NCBI GenBank assembly: GCA_016125555.1
Contig: WGLN01000011.1
Coordinates: 186,001-250,000 of the forward strand
From: Porphyrobacter sp.
GTDB lineage: Bacteria; Pseudomonadota; Alphaproteobacteria; Sphingomonadales; Sphingomonadaceae
Length of the DNA: 64,000 nucleotides
Reading direction: 5' to 3'
A model generated the notes under the pieces. It did no database searches. It was given only the letters and a program-made list of their open reading frames with translations, and was not told the DNA's origin. Below, in pieces: positions 53,243-64,000 of this stretch (positions within the stretch are counted from its first letter, which is position 1; each line of letters starts with the position of its first letter). Both the position numbers and the translations under genes were made by a program.

Positions 53243-54719
53243 GGCTCGCCGAACTGCTCACCGCTGCCGGGCTGGAGACCGCAGGAGCGGGCGATCTGGC
53301 GGTCACGTGCTTTGCCATCGATCACCGCAAGGTCGCCCCCGGCACGGTGTTCGGCGCCTTTGCCGGAGCCAGCGTCAACGGCGAGGACTTCATCCCTGCC
53401 GCGATCAAGGCGGGCGCGATCGCCGTGGTCGCGCGGCCCGGCGCGGTTGTCGAGGGGGCGCTGCACATCGCCGACGACAACCCGCGCCGCGCCTTTGCGC
53501 GCCTCGCTGCGGGATTTTTCGCGCCCTATCCGTCGACCATCGTCGCGGTCACGGGCACCAACGGCAAGACCTCGACCGTGGAGATGACCCGCCAGATCTG
53601 GCGCATGGCCGGCGAGCGCGCGGCGAGCATCGGCACGCTCGGCGTGACCACGCCGGACGGTTCGGTTTCGACTGGCCTGACCACGCCCGACATCGTCACC
53701 TTCCTCGCCAACATGGCAGGCCTAGCGCGCGAGGGCGTGACCCACGTCGCCTACGAGGCTTCGAGCCACGGCCTCGCGCAATACCGCAACGAGGGGCTTG
53801 CCGTCGCGGCGAGCGCCTTCACCAATTTCAGCCGCGACCATCTCGATTACCACGGGACGATGGAGAACTACTTCGCGGCCAAGATGCGGCTGTTCACGGA
53901 AGTGGTCGCGCCCGGCAGCCCGGCGGTGATCCACGATGCGGGCGAGGGCTCGGAATGGACCGCGAAGGCGATCGCCGTGGCTTCGGAGCGGGGCCTCGAG
54001 GTGCGCACGGTGGGCGAGGGCGGCAGCTTCCTGCGCCTCGTTTCACGCGAACCCGGCCAGTTGGGACAGGTTCTTCAGATCGAACATGAAGGCGAAACCC
54101 GCAAGGTGAACCTCCCGCTGATCGGTGCCTACCAGGCCGCCAACGCGCTGGTCGCGGCCGGGCTGGCGCTGGCGACCGGCGTGGGGGCCTCCGCCGTGTT
54201 CGACGCGCTCACCCGACTCCAGCCGGTGCGCGGGCGATTGGAGCGTGCCGCGCTTAATGCCGCGGGCGCGCCCGCCTATGTCGATTATGCCCACACCCCC
54301 GACGCGCTCGAAGCCGCCATCGCCGCGCTGCGCCCGCATGTCGCTGAAGGGGGCCGCCTGATCGTCGTCTTCGGCGCGGGCGGGGACCGCGACACCGGCA
54401 AGCGCGCCGAAATGGGCGAAGTCGCCGCGCGGGCCGCGGACCTCGTGATCGTCACCGACGACAATCCCCGCAGCGAGGACCCGGCGGCCATCCGCGCCGC
54501 GATCCTTGCAGGCGCGGGCGGCAGGGCGCGCGAAATCGGCGGCCGGCGCGAGGCCATCGCCGCGGCAATCGGGGAAGCCGGGCCGCGCGACATTGTGCTG
54601 ATCGCCGGCAAGGGCCACGAACAGGGACAGATTTTCGGGTCAGGAGACACCATGCGGATCGAGGCTTTCGACGATGTCGAGGTGGCGCGCGAATGCGCCG
54701 GGGCGGGGAGCAGCCGCGC

Positions 54720-54723
<4 letters not shown>
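53239..54723 (+). CDS. murE: UDP-MurNAc-L-Ala-D-Glu ligase (MurE), meso-diaminopimelate-adding
   Basis: Adds the third amino acid to the wall precursor. 494 residues with Mur-ligase ATP motif TGTNGKTSTVEM, the central FTNFSRDHLDYHG and the DNPR motif (VTDDNPRSEDPAAIR) that marks meso-DAP specificity. Its C-terminus, GKGHEQGQIF, is also typical. Overlaps ftsI and murF. Confidence 0.96.
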
Positions 54724-56210
<1,487 letters not shown>

Positions 56211-56242
56211 GGCCCGCAGGCCGCGTGCCGAGGAACGACTGA

Positions 56243-57313
56243 ATGCTCTATCTGCTTGCCGAATGGCTGGGCTTCGAAGGCATCCTCAACCTGGTGCGCT
56301 ACCAGACCTTCCGCGCCGGTGCGACCTTGATGACCGCGCTGCTGATCGGCCTCCTGATCGGACCGCGCTTCATCAACCTCCTGCGCGTGCGGCAGGGCAA
56401 GGGCCAGCCGATCCGCGAGGACGGGCCGCAGACCCACCTCGCCAAGCGCGGCACGCCGACCATGGGCGGGCTGATGATCCTCACCGCGCTCACCGCCTCG
56501 CTGCTGTTGTGGATGGATCTGTCGAGTCCCTTCGTCTGGGCCTGCCTCGCGGTCACGATCGGCTTCGGATTCATCGGCTTTCTCGACGATTACGACAAGG
56601 TCTCGAAGAACAGCCACGCGGGCGTGCCGGGACGGGTGCGGCTGGCGCTCGAATTCGTGGTGGCAGGAATCGCCTCCTGGCTGATCGTCAGCCAGATCAA
56701 CACCAACATCTACCTGCCCTTCGCGACCGACATCAGCATTCCGCTGGGGCCGGCTTATTACGTCTTCGCCGCGGTGGTGATCGTGGGCGCGGGCAATGCG
56801 GTCAACCTCACCGACGGGCTCGACGGGCTCGCGATCATGCCGGTGATCATCGCCGCAGGCACCTTCGCGATCATCGCCTACCTCGTCGGGCGGACCGATT
56901 TCAGCGCCTATCTCGGCATCCCGCACGTGCCGGGCGCAGGGGAGCTGGCGATTTTCTGCGGGGCGATCATGGGGGCGGGACTTGCCTTCCTGTGGTTCAA
57001 CGCGCCCCCTGCGGCGGTGTTCATGGGCGACACCGGTTCCCTCGCACTGGGCGGCGCGCTCGGCGCGATCGCGGTCGCCTCGCACCACGAAGTCGTGCTC
57101 GCCATCGTCGGTGGCCTGTTCGTGCTCGAGGCGGTCAGCGTGATCGTGCAGGTGTTCTGGTTCAAGCGCACCGGCAAGCGGGTGTTCCGCATGGCCCCGA
57201 TCCACCATCATTTCGAGCAGCTCGGCTGGAGCGAAAGCAAGGTCGTGATCCGCTTTTGGATCATCGCCATCGTGCTCGCGCTGATCGGTCTCGCGACGCT
57301 CAAGCTCAGATAG
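56243..57313 (+). CDS. mraY: Phospho-MurNAc-pentapeptide-transferase (MraY)
   Basis: Integral membrane enzyme making lipid I. 356 residues with ten helices. Conserved signatures: [38 protein letters not shown] and the [20 protein letters not shown] end. Followed by murD after 16 bases. Confidence 0.97.
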   Translation: MLYLLAEWLGFEGILNLVRYQTFRAGATLMTALLIGLLIGPRFINLLRVRQGKGQPIREDGPQTHLAKRGTPTMGGLMILTALTASLLLWMDLSSPFVWACLAVTIGFGFIGFLDDYDKVSKNSHAGVPGRVRLALEFVVAGIASWLIVSQINTNIYLPFATDISIPLGPAYYVFAAVVIVGAGNAVNLTDGLDGLAIMPVIIAAGTFAIIAYLVGRTDFSAYLGIPHVPGAGELAIFCGAIMGAGLAFLWFNAPPAAVFMGDTGSLALGGALGAIAVASHHEVVLAIVGGLFVLEAVSVIVQVFWFKRTGKRVFRMAPIHHHFEQLGWSESKVVIRFWIIAIVLALIGLATLKLR

Positions 57314-57329
57314 GGGGCGGCGCAAGGCG

Positions 57330-58700
57330 ATGATCACCTCCCCCGCCTTCAAGGACCGGCGCTTCGCTGTGCTCGGGCTTGCCCGCTCGGGCGCGGCGGC
57401 GGCGGAAGCCTTGCTGGCGAGCGGGGCGGAGGTCGTTGCGTGGGACCGGCAGGACGTCGCCCGTGCGCCGTTCGAGGGGCGCTGCCGGCTGGCCGACCCG
57501 CTCGAACTCGACCTCAGCGGCTTTGCGGGCGTGGTGGTCTCGCCCGGCGTGCCGCTCAACAGCCACCCGATCGGGCCGCACACCTGGCAATACGGCCTGC
57601 CGGTGATCGGCGACATCGAGCTGTTTGCCTATGCGCGCGCCAGTCTCCCGCCGCACCGTGTCGTCGGCATCACCGGGACCAACGGCAAGTCGACCACGAC
57701 CGCGCTCACCCACCACATCCTGAAGAGCGCCGGGGTGCCGAGCGTGATGGGCGGCAATATCGGCGAGCCGATCATGGCGCAGGACCCGCTGCCCGAAGGA
57801 GGGGTCTATGTGCTCGAGCTGTCGAGCTTCCAGATCGACCTCACCTTCACGCTCGATTGCGACATTGCCGCGCTGACCAACATCACCCCCGACCATCTCG
57901 ATCGCTATGCGAGCTTTGCCGCTTATGCGGCCGCCAAGGAGCGGCTGTTCGCGATGCAGAGCGGCGGTTCGAGCGCGCTGGTCTGCGACGAGGACGAACC
58001 GACCCGCGCCATCGCGGCGCGGCTGGAGGCGGCCGGCAAGCCGCTTGTCCGGGTGCGCACCGCGGATCTGGAGGCGGCCGGCCTCGCTGCGGGCCGCTCG
58101 CCTTCGCTGGCAGGGCCGCACAACGCCCAGAACGCGGCGGTGGCGGCGGCGATCTGCCGCGGGCTCGGCCTGTCGGACCAGGCGATTGCGCACGGCCTTG
58201 CCACCTATCCCGGCCTGCCGCACCGCATGGAGCGGGTCTGCGAGGCCGGCGGGGTCATCTACATCAACGACAGCAAGGCGACCAACACCGCCTCGGCCGC
58301 TCCGGCGCTCGCCGCCTTCCCGCCCGATCGCGATATCAACGGCGGGAGCCCGCGCATCCACTGGATCTGCGGCGGGCTGCCCAAGGAGGAGGGGCTGGGC
58401 GCCTGCGCCGCGCACCTCGGCAACCTCGCCGCCGCCTACACGGTGGGCGAGGCCGGGCCGATGTTCGCCGATCTTGCCGAAGCGCAGGGCGTGAAAGTCG
58501 AACGCTGCGAGTTCATCAGCGAGGCGGTGCGCCGCGCGCGCGACGCGGCGCGGCCCGGCGAGGTGGTGCTGCTGTCGCCCGCCTGCGCCTCCTACGACCA
58601 GTTCCGCGACTACGAGAAGCGCGGACACCACTTCCGCCAGATGGTCGGCGCGATGACCGGCTGCGAACCCCGCAGCGAAGGGCGGAGCATCCTGCCGTGA
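57330..58700 (+). CDS. murD: UDP-MurNAc-L-Ala D-glutamate ligase (MurD)
   Basis: Adds D-Glu to the wall precursor. 456 residues; ATP motif GITGTNGKSTTTALTHHIL, central NITPDHLDRYASF and the C-terminal LSPACASYDQFRDYEKRG. The stop overlaps the ftsW start (GTGA at 58697). Confidence 0.96.
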   Translation: MITSPAFKDRRFAVLGLARSGAAAAEALLASGAEVVAWDRQDVARAPFEGRCRLADPLELDLSGFAGVVVSPGVPLNSHPIGPHTWQYGLPVIGDIELFAYARASLPPHRVVGITGTNGKSTTTALTHHILKSAGVPSVMGGNIGEPIMAQDPLPEGGVYVLELSSFQIDLTFTLDCDIAALTNITPDHLDRYASFAAYAAAKERLFAMQSGGSSALVCDEDEPTRAIAARLEAAGKPLVRVRTADLEAAGLAAGRSPSLAGPHNAQNAAVAAAICRGLGLSDQAIAHGLATYPGLPHRMERVCEAGGVIYINDSKATNTASAAPALAAFPPDRDINGGSPRIHWICGGLPKEEGLGACAAHLGNLAAAYTVGEAGPMFADLAEAQGVKVERCEFISEAVRRARDAARPGEVVLLSPACASYDQFRDYEKRGHHFRQMVGAMTGCEPRSEGRSILP

Positions 58701-59932
58701 GCCAGGCCTGGACCCCCGCCCCGCAGCGCCCCGCAGGTGCTTACCTGCCGCCCGCGACCGTGCAGCGCCGCTGGCGCGATGCGATCCGCGTGTGGTGGCG
58801 CGAGGTCGACAAGGTGCTGCTCGGCCTCGTGCTGCTGCTCATGGCGATCGGCACGCTGGCGGTCGCTGCCGCCTCTCCCGCGGTCGCCGAGCAGCTTTCA
58901 ACCGCCACCGACAGGGTGCCCGATTTCCAGTTCTTCAAGCGGCACATCGTCTTCCAGATGCTCGGCCTTGCGCTGATGATCGGCCTCTCCTTCCTCTCGC
59001 GCGATCAGGCGCGGCGGCTGGGCATTCTGGTCGGCGCTGCGATGCTGGCGCTGATGTTCGTCGTGCCCATCCCCGGCATCGGCACCGAGAAGAACGGTGC
59101 GCGCCGCTGGATCGAGGTGGGCTTCTCGCTCCAGCCCTCGGAGTTCCTGAAGCCCGGCTTCGCGATCATCCTCGCCTGGGTGCTGAGCTGGCGGCTGCGC
59201 GACGCGAACCTGCCGGTGGTCGGCTTCGCCAGTGCGATCATGGTGCTGGTGGCGGGCCTGCTGATGCTCCAGCCCAACCTCGGCGATGCGATCCTGTTCG
59301 GCGGGATCTGGATGGTGATGGTGCTGCTCGCCGGGGTGGCGTGGCAGCGCATCGCGGCGCTCGCCGGGGCGGCGGTGGGCGGGCTGACGCTCGCCTACCT
59401 GTTTTACGACAATGCCCGCCACCGCATCGACAGCTTCCTCGGCGGGGGCACCGCCTTCGACCAGGTCGACCTCGCCCAGCGCACGATCACCGCGGGCGGA
59501 TGGCTAGGCACCGGGCTGTGGCTCGGCATCCGCAAGATGAACCTGCCCGAGGCGCATACCGATTACATCTTCTCGGTGATCGGCGAGGAGTTCGGCCTTA
59601 TCGCCTGCGCGCTGATCGTCGCGACCTATGCCGCGCTGGTGCTGCGCGCGCTGATCCGCATGACCGGTGAGGACAACCTCTTCGCGCTGCTTGCGGGCGT
59701 CGGCCTCGTCACCCAGTTCGGCGGACAGGCCTTCATCAACATCCTCGTGAACCTCAAGCTGTTTCCCTCCAAGGGCATGACCCTGCCGCTGATCTCCTAC
59801 GGCGGATCATCGACACTGGCGGTGTGCTTCACGCTTGGGCTATTGCTGGCGATTACCCGGCGCAATCCCTTCCTCCAGCGCGAGGCCGGGGGACTGCGCG
59901 AGTTGATCGAACGCAAGGAGCCGAGCGCATGA
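58697..59932 (+). CDS. ftsW: FtsW, septal peptidoglycan glycosyltransferase (SEDS family)
   Basis: Membrane polymerase partner of FtsI. 411 residues with about ten helices; SEDS features include GFSLQPSEFLKPGFAI, the GTEKNGARRWIE loop and KGMTLPLISYGGSS. A ~35-residue cytoplasmic N-terminus precedes the first helix. The start is GTG 58697 and the stop overlaps murG. Confidence 0.95.
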   Translation: MSQAWTPAPQRPAGAYLPPATVQRRWRDAIRVWWREVDKVLLGLVLLLMAIGTLAVAAASPAVAEQLSTATDRVPDFQFFKRHIVFQMLGLALMIGLSFLSRDQARRLGILVGAAMLALMFVVPIPGIGTEKNGARRWIEVGFSLQPSEFLKPGFAIILAWVLSWRLRDANLPVVGFASAIMVLVAGLLMLQPNLGDAILFGGIWMVMVLLAGVAWQRIAALAGAAVGGLTLAYLFYDNARHRIDSFLGGGTAFDQVDLAQRTITAGGWLGTGLWLGIRKMNLPEAHTDYIFSVIGEEFGLIACALIVATYAALVLRALIRMTGEDNLFALLAGVGLVTQFGGQAFINILVNLKLFPSKGMTLPLISYGGSSTLAVCFTLGLLLAITRRNPFLQREAGGLRELIERKEPSA

Positions 59933-61146
59933 CCAGCGAAACCCGCAGCGGAGCCTCGCGCCATTACGTGCTCGCCGCGGGCGGCACCGGGGGGCACATC
60001 ATCCCCGCCTTCGCGCTGGCCGCGGAGCTGCACCAGCGCGGGCACCATGTGGCGCTGATCACCGACGAACGTGGCGCGGCGATCCCGGGCAAGCCCGATT
60101 ACCTCACCGCCCACGTGTTGCCCGCCGGACGCTTCGGCAAGAACCCGCTCGCCTGGCCCAAGGGGATTGCCGCCGTGCTCGAAGGGCGGCGCATGGCGCT
60201 GCGCCTGTTCGATGCCTTTGCTCCCAGCGCCATCGTCGGCTTCGGCGGCTATCCCGCGCTGCCCGCGCTGCTCGCCGCGACTTCAGCCAAGCTGCCGAGC
60301 GTGATCCACGAACAGAACGCGGTGCTCGGCCGGGTCAACCGCCTGCTTGCCGGGCGGGTGGATGCGATCGCGACCTCCTACGAGAAGGTCGACCGGCTCG
60401 ATGCCAAGCACGCCGCCAAGGTCCACCTCGTCGGTAACCCGGTGCGCGCCGAGGTGCTGGCGCTTCGCGAACAGGATTTCCCCGCCTTCACCGAGGAAGG
60501 CCTGCTGCGCGTGCTGGTGACCGGCGGTTCGCAAGGCGCGCGGGTGCTTTCGGAGGTGGTGCCGGATGGTCTCGCCATGCTGCCCCCGGCGCTGCGCCAG
60601 CGGCTGCAGGTCACGCAGCAATGCCGCGCGGAGGATCTGGAGGCGGTGCGCAACCGCTATGCCGAGCATGACATACCCGCCGAACTCGGCACCTATTTCG
60701 AGGACATGCACGAACGGCTGGCCGATGCCCACCTGTTCATCGGGCGTGCGGGCGCCTCGACCATCGCGGAACTGACCGCGGTGGGGCGCCCGGCGATCCT
60801 GATCCCGCTGCCCATCGCCACCGACGATCACCAGGCGGCCAACACCCGCGAGATGGTGAAGGCGGGCGGCGCGCGAATGATCCGGCAGGAGGCGTTCCTG
60901 CCCAAGGAACTCGCCAAGCAAATTCAGGCGATGGCGATGAACCCATCGAGTCTCGCCAATGCCGCGCATTGCGCTTTCAACTGCGGGCGGCCCGAAGCGG
61001 CAAAGGACCTCGCCGACCTCGTCGAGAGCATGAGCGGGATCGACCTGATGGACGTGATCCGCGTCGATGCGGCTGCGCCCCCGTCCGTGGCGCGCGTCAA
61101 GGGCCGCGCCTCGGCGACCGGCGCGGAACGGGACCGCGCGGCATGA
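59929..61146 (+). CDS. murG: MurG, lipid II-forming N-acetylglucosaminyltransferase
   Basis: Peripheral membrane GT28 enzyme converting lipid I to lipid II. 405 residues; [17 protein letters not shown] and [16 protein letters not shown] in the first domain, [13 protein letters not shown] and [19 protein letters not shown] in the second. A ~30-residue tail beyond the usual end is present. Overlaps ftsW and murC (ATGA). Confidence 0.96.
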   Translation: MTSETRSGASRHYVLAAGGTGGHIIPAFALAAELHQRGHHVALITDERGAAIPGKPDYLTAHVLPAGRFGKNPLAWPKGIAAVLEGRRMALRLFDAFAPSAIVGFGGYPALPALLAATSAKLPSVIHEQNAVLGRVNRLLAGRVDAIATSYEKVDRLDAKHAAKVHLVGNPVRAEVLALREQDFPAFTEEGLLRVLVTGGSQGARVLSEVVPDGLAMLPPALRQRLQVTQQCRAEDLEAVRNRYAEHDIPAELGTYFEDMHERLADAHLFIGRAGASTIAELTAVGRPAILIPLPIATDDHQAANTREMVKAGGARMIRQEAFLPKELAKQIQAMAMNPSSLANAAHCAFNCGRPEAAKDLADLVESMSGIDLMDVIRVDAAAPPSVARVKGRASATGAERDRAA

Positions 61147-62591
61147 AGGGCGTTGGCACCGATATCGGCATCATCCACTTCGTCGGCATCGGCGGGATCG
61201 GCATGTCCGGCATCGCCGAGGTGATGCACAATCTCGGCTACCGGGTGCAGGGCTCGGACATCGCCGAGGGCGCGAGTGTCGAGCGGCTGCGCGCGCGCGG
61301 GATCACCGTCCATATCGGCCACGCGCGCGAGAATGTCGAAGGCGTGGCGGTGGTGGTCACCTCCACCGCAGTGCGCCGCACCAATCCCGAAGTCGCCGCC
61401 GCACTGGAAGCGCGCATTCCGGTGGTGCGCCGCGCCGAGATGCTGGCCGAGCTGATGCGGCTGAAGTCCACCATCGCTGTGGCGGGGACCCACGGCAAGA
61501 CCACGACGACCAGCATGATTGCCACCCTGCTCGACGCGGGCGGGATCGACCCCACGGTCATCAACGGCGGGATCATCGAGCAGTACGGCTCCAACGCGCG
61601 GCTGGGCGATTCGGACTGGATGGTCGTGGAGGCCGACGAGAGCGACGGCTCCTTCCTCAGACTGGACGGCACCATCGCGGTGGTCACCAATATCGACCCC
61701 GAACACCTCGACCATTACGGCGATTTCGACGGGGTGAAGCGCGCCTTCGTGGAGTTCATCCACAATGTCCCCTTCTACGGCGCGGCGGTGCTCTGCGTCG
61801 ATCACCCGCAAGTGCAGGCGGTGATCGGGCAGGTGCGCGACCGCAAGGTGGTGACCTACGGCTTCTCGCTCCAGGCGGATATCTGCGGGGTCAACATTCG
61901 CGCCGAGCAGGGCGGCAACAGCTTCGACGTGATCGTGCGCCAGCGCGGGGAGGAGGACCGGCGGATCGAGGGCGTGCACCTGCCGATGCCGGGCCGCCAC
62001 AATGTCCAGAACGCATTGGCGGCGATTGCCGTGGCGATCGAGATGGGCTGCTCGGACGAGGTGATCCGCACCGGCTTTGCCCGTTTCGGCGGGGTGCGGC
62101 GGCGCTTCACCCGGGTCGGCAGCGTGGCGGTGGACAGCGGAAGCGTCACCGTGATCGACGACTATGCCCACCACCCGGTCGAGATCCGCGCCGTGCTCGC
62201 CGCCGCGCGCGAGGCGGTCGCCGGCGGAGCCGGGCGGGTGATCGCGGTCGCCCAGCCGCACCGCTATTCGCGCCTCAACGACCTGATGAGCGAATTCCAG
62301 TCGTGCTTCGATGATGCCGACATCGCCTATGTCGCCCCGGTTTACCCGGCGGGCGAGGAGCCGCTGCCCGGGGTCGATCACGCCGCGTTGGTGGCGGGGA
62401 TGAAGGCCCGCGGGCACCGCGCCGCGCGCGAGATCGCCGGGCCGGACGCGCTTGCCGAAGTGCTGGCTGCGGAAATCCAGCCGGGAGACATGGTGGTCTG
62501 CCTCGGCGCGGGCGACATCACCAAGTGGGCGGCGGGCCTCGCCCCGGCCATCGCGGCGCAGCGGCCAAAACCGGAAGGCGCGGTCGCATGA
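61143..62591 (+). CDS. murC: UDP-MurNAc L-alanine ligase (MurC)
   Basis: First Mur ligase, adding L-Ala. 482 residues; [16 protein letters not shown] at the N-terminus, P-loop [23 protein letters not shown], and the C-terminal domain with [16 protein letters not shown]. The ATG at 61143 overlaps the murG stop and its own stop overlaps murB. Confidence 0.96.
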   Translation: MKGVGTDIGIIHFVGIGGIGMSGIAEVMHNLGYRVQGSDIAEGASVERLRARGITVHIGHARENVEGVAVVVTSTAVRRTNPEVAAALEARIPVVRRAEMLAELMRLKSTIAVAGTHGKTTTTSMIATLLDAGGIDPTVINGGIIEQYGSNARLGDSDWMVVEADESDGSFLRLDGTIAVVTNIDPEHLDHYGDFDGVKRAFVEFIHNVPFYGAAVLCVDHPQVQAVIGQVRDRKVVTYGFSLQADICGVNIRAEQGGNSFDVIVRQRGEEDRRIEGVHLPMPGRHNVQNALAAIAVAIEMGCSDEVIRTGFARFGGVRRRFTRVGSVAVDSGSVTVIDDYAHHPVEIRAVLAAAREAVAGGAGRVIAVAQPHRYSRLNDLMSEFQSCFDDADIAYVAPVYPAGEEPLPGVDHAALVAGMKARGHRAAREIAGPDALAEVLAAEIQPGDMVVCLGAGDITKWAAGLAPAIAAQRPKPEGAVA

Positions 62592-63553
62592 ACCAGCCCG
62601 GCGACAGCTTCGTCTATGACGACGGCAGCGCCCCGACCTGTGCGGTCGAGGGCGCGGTGTCGGCACCCGTGCCGCTCGAAGGCATTCGCGGCAAACTCAC
62701 CAACAAGGCACCGCTTGCGCCCTACACCTGGTTCAAGACCGGCGGTCCGGCCGACTGGCTGTTCGAGCCTGCCGATCTCGACGACCTCAAGGCCTTTCTG
62801 GAGCGGCTCGACGGCGAGATCCCGGTTATGGCGCTCGGCCTTGGTTCGAACATGATCGTGCGCGATGGCGGCGTGCCCGGGGTGGTGGTGCGGCTAGGCA
62901 AGAGCTTCGCCAAGGTCGAGCACAGCGGCGAGCTGGAGCTGACCTGCGGCGGGGGCGCGAGCGGCATCCTCGTCGCCTCGACCGCCCGCGACCTCGGGAT
63001 TGCAGGCTTGGAGTTTCTGCGCGGCATCCCCGGCACGGTCGGCGGGTTCGCGCGGATGAACGGCGGCGCCTATGGGCGCGAGGTCGCCGACGTGCTGGTC
63101 GATTGCGCGGTGATCCTGCACGATGGGGAATTCGTGACGCTCAACGCCGCGGAGCTCGATTACGGCTACCGCCATTCGGCTCTGCCCGAGGGCGCGATCG
63201 TCGTCTCCGCGCGCTTCCGGGGCCGCCCAGGCGACCCGGCGGACATCGGCGCCGAGATGGACCGCATCGCCGCCGCGCGCGAGGCCTCGCAGCCGCTGCG
63301 CACCAAGACCGGCGGCTCGACCTTCAAGAACCCGGAAGGCCACAAGGCGTGGGAGCTGGTCGACCGTGCCGGATGCCGCGGCCTCACGCTGGGCGGCGCA
63401 CAGGTCAGCGAAAAGCACACCAATTTCCTCATCAACACCGGCAATGCCACCAGCGCCGACATTGAGGGCCTGGGCGAAATGGTGCGCGACAAGGTCTACG
63501 CCGCTACCGGCGTGAGCCTCGAATGGGAAATTCAGCGGGTGGGGCGGCCGTGA
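62588..63553 (+). CDS. murB: UDP-N-acetylenolpyruvoylglucosamine reductase (MurB)
   Basis: FAD enzyme forming UDP-MurNAc. 321 residues; the FAD-binding [29 protein letters not shown] and the catalytic-Ser segment [19 protein letters not shown]. It has a ~30-residue N-terminal extension before the core. Its stop overlaps the DUF4262 gene (GTGA at 63550). Confidence 0.96.
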   Translation: MNQPGDSFVYDDGSAPTCAVEGAVSAPVPLEGIRGKLTNKAPLAPYTWFKTGGPADWLFEPADLDDLKAFLERLDGEIPVMALGLGSNMIVRDGGVPGVVVRLGKSFAKVEHSGELELTCGGGASGILVASTARDLGIAGLEFLRGIPGTVGGFARMNGGAYGREVADVLVDCAVILHDGEFVTLNAAELDYGYRHSALPEGAIVVSARFRGRPGDPADIGAEMDRIAAAREASQPLRTKTGGSTFKNPEGHKAWELVDRAGCRGLTLGGAQVSEKHTNFLINTGNATSADIEGLGEMVRDKVYAATGVSLEWEIQRVGRP

Positions 63554-64000
63554 GCACCACAGAGACACTCGATCCTGAAGAGCGCAAGTGCCTCGCCGAT
63601 ATCGCCGAGTATGGATGCCATATCCTCGCTGTCTGGGACAAGGAACTCAAGGCGATCGATTTCGCCTATTCGGTCGGGTTTCCGGTCAGCGTCGGACAGC
63701 CTGAAGTGCTGGTCTACGGCCTCAGTCGGGGGATCATGCATTCCATGATCAACGAGATCCGCCGGCAGTGTGCCGAGGGCCTCGTGCTGAGCGACGGAAT
63801 GCGGATCCACAACCTTCTCGAAGGCCATGATTGCATTGCGCGGTGGTGCACAGACCGCGAGGCGATCAAAGAACACCTTGGCTGGGCCCTCTGGTATCAC
63901 CGCACGCAGCGCGGGGTCGACGTCGAAGGGTTCTACCAGATCGTCTGGCCCGGCGCCGCGAGCGGGCTTTTTCCGTGGGATGAAGGCGTCTCGCAAGATG
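63550..64000 (+). CDS. DUF4262 domain protein (partial, runs off the window end)
   Basis: At least 150 residues from GTG 63550, open at base 64000. The DUF4262 pattern is visible in the lead segment EYGCHILAVWDKELKAIDF, then AYSVGFPVSVGQPEVLVYGL and the later Trp-rich GWALWYHRTQRG and QIVWPG. The family's function is unknown; many members look like mobile-gene or secretion-associated hypotheticals. It is coupled to murB by a GTGA overlap, in a position usually occupied by ddl in this type of cluster. Base composition is a little less GC-rich than murB. Confidence 0.82.
   Translation, partial: MSTTETLDPEERKCLADIAEYGCHILAVWDKELKAIDFAYSVGFPVSVGQPEVLVYGLSRGIMHSMINEIRRQCAEGLVLSDGMRIHNLLEGHDCIARWCTDREAIKEHLGWALWYHRTQRGVDVEGFYQIVWPGAASGLFPWDEGVSQD

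Noticed and set aside
54039..54054. Second parS-like sequence in murE (CGTTTCACGCGAACCC)
   Set aside because: Four mismatches to the 16-base consensus; only the left half-site resembles it.

Overview
This 64 kb window is a high-GC chromosomal segment of an alphaproteobacterium, most likely Sphingomonadales and probably Erythrobacteraceae (Erythrobacter/Porphyrobacter-like). The placement rests on gene content and order seen here: a Cpa/Tad pilus locus, thrB next to rnhA and ispH, scpA-scpB-tatA-tatB-tatC, bpt-tamA-tamB, a glnB-glnA pair, and an mraZ-rsmH-ftsL-ftsI-murE-murF-mraY-murD-ftsW-murG-murC-murB division and wall cluster. No tRNA, rRNA, CRISPR array or complete insertion sequence was seen. 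Most of the window is core genome.

Layout. 1-3847 (minus): Tad pilus genes cpaA, cpaB, cpaC and the start of cpaD. 3878-6271: a hydrolase and FAD oxidoreductase pair, then a small DUF1508 protein. 6305-8776 (minus): rnhA, thrB, ispH. 8872-16228 (plus): a lipoprotein, argS, a SPOR-domain protein, nagZ, scpA, scpB and tatABC. 16229-19282: an exported amidohydrolase divergent from ilvA. 19464-26876: bpt, tamA, tamB. 26889-28607: a GH24 lysozyme, and an XRE repressor with a six-helix membrane protein behind a striking triple half-site operator. 28682-33150 (minus): an autotransporter serine protease and a Ca/Na antiporter. 33274-38094 (minus): glnA, glnB (behind a sigma-54 promoter with NtrC-like sites), argC, an SH3-only protein and a leucyl aminopeptidase. 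38154-40771: a lipoprotein gene with a parS-like site in its first codons, map, an unknown gene, and a GIY-YIG nuclease gene enclosed by a perfect 32-bp inverted repeat. 40783-48397: ccmB, ccmA, a pterin dehydratase, an SDR, an S9 peptidase, an AlkA-type glycosylase, a 2Fe-2S ferredoxin, a DUF1905 protein, cysK and a membrane protein. 48378-64000 (plus): a lipoprotein, then the division and wall cluster, ending in a partial DUF4262 gene.

How the genes work together. The right quarter is a tightly coupled peptidoglycan and division transcription unit in which nearly every gene overlaps the next by ATGA or GTGA. NagZ, the lysozyme and the SPOR-domain protein are further envelope functions. TatABC exports folded proteins. 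TamA and TamB insert outer-membrane proteins, of which the autotransporter protease is a plausible client. GlnB and GlnA form the nitrogen-status module.

The most interesting non-core signal is the 390-bp unit at 40382-40771. A small GIY-YIG nuclease lies between two identical, oppositely oriented REP-like palindromes, and one palindrome supplies the last codons and stop of the neighbouring gene. It looks like a minimal mobile or domesticated element, analogous in layout to REP/RAYT elements but built on a different nuclease. Second-tier signals are the parS-like site, the XRE operator, the sigma-54/NtrC control region, and the DUF4262 gene coupled to murB inside the division cluster.
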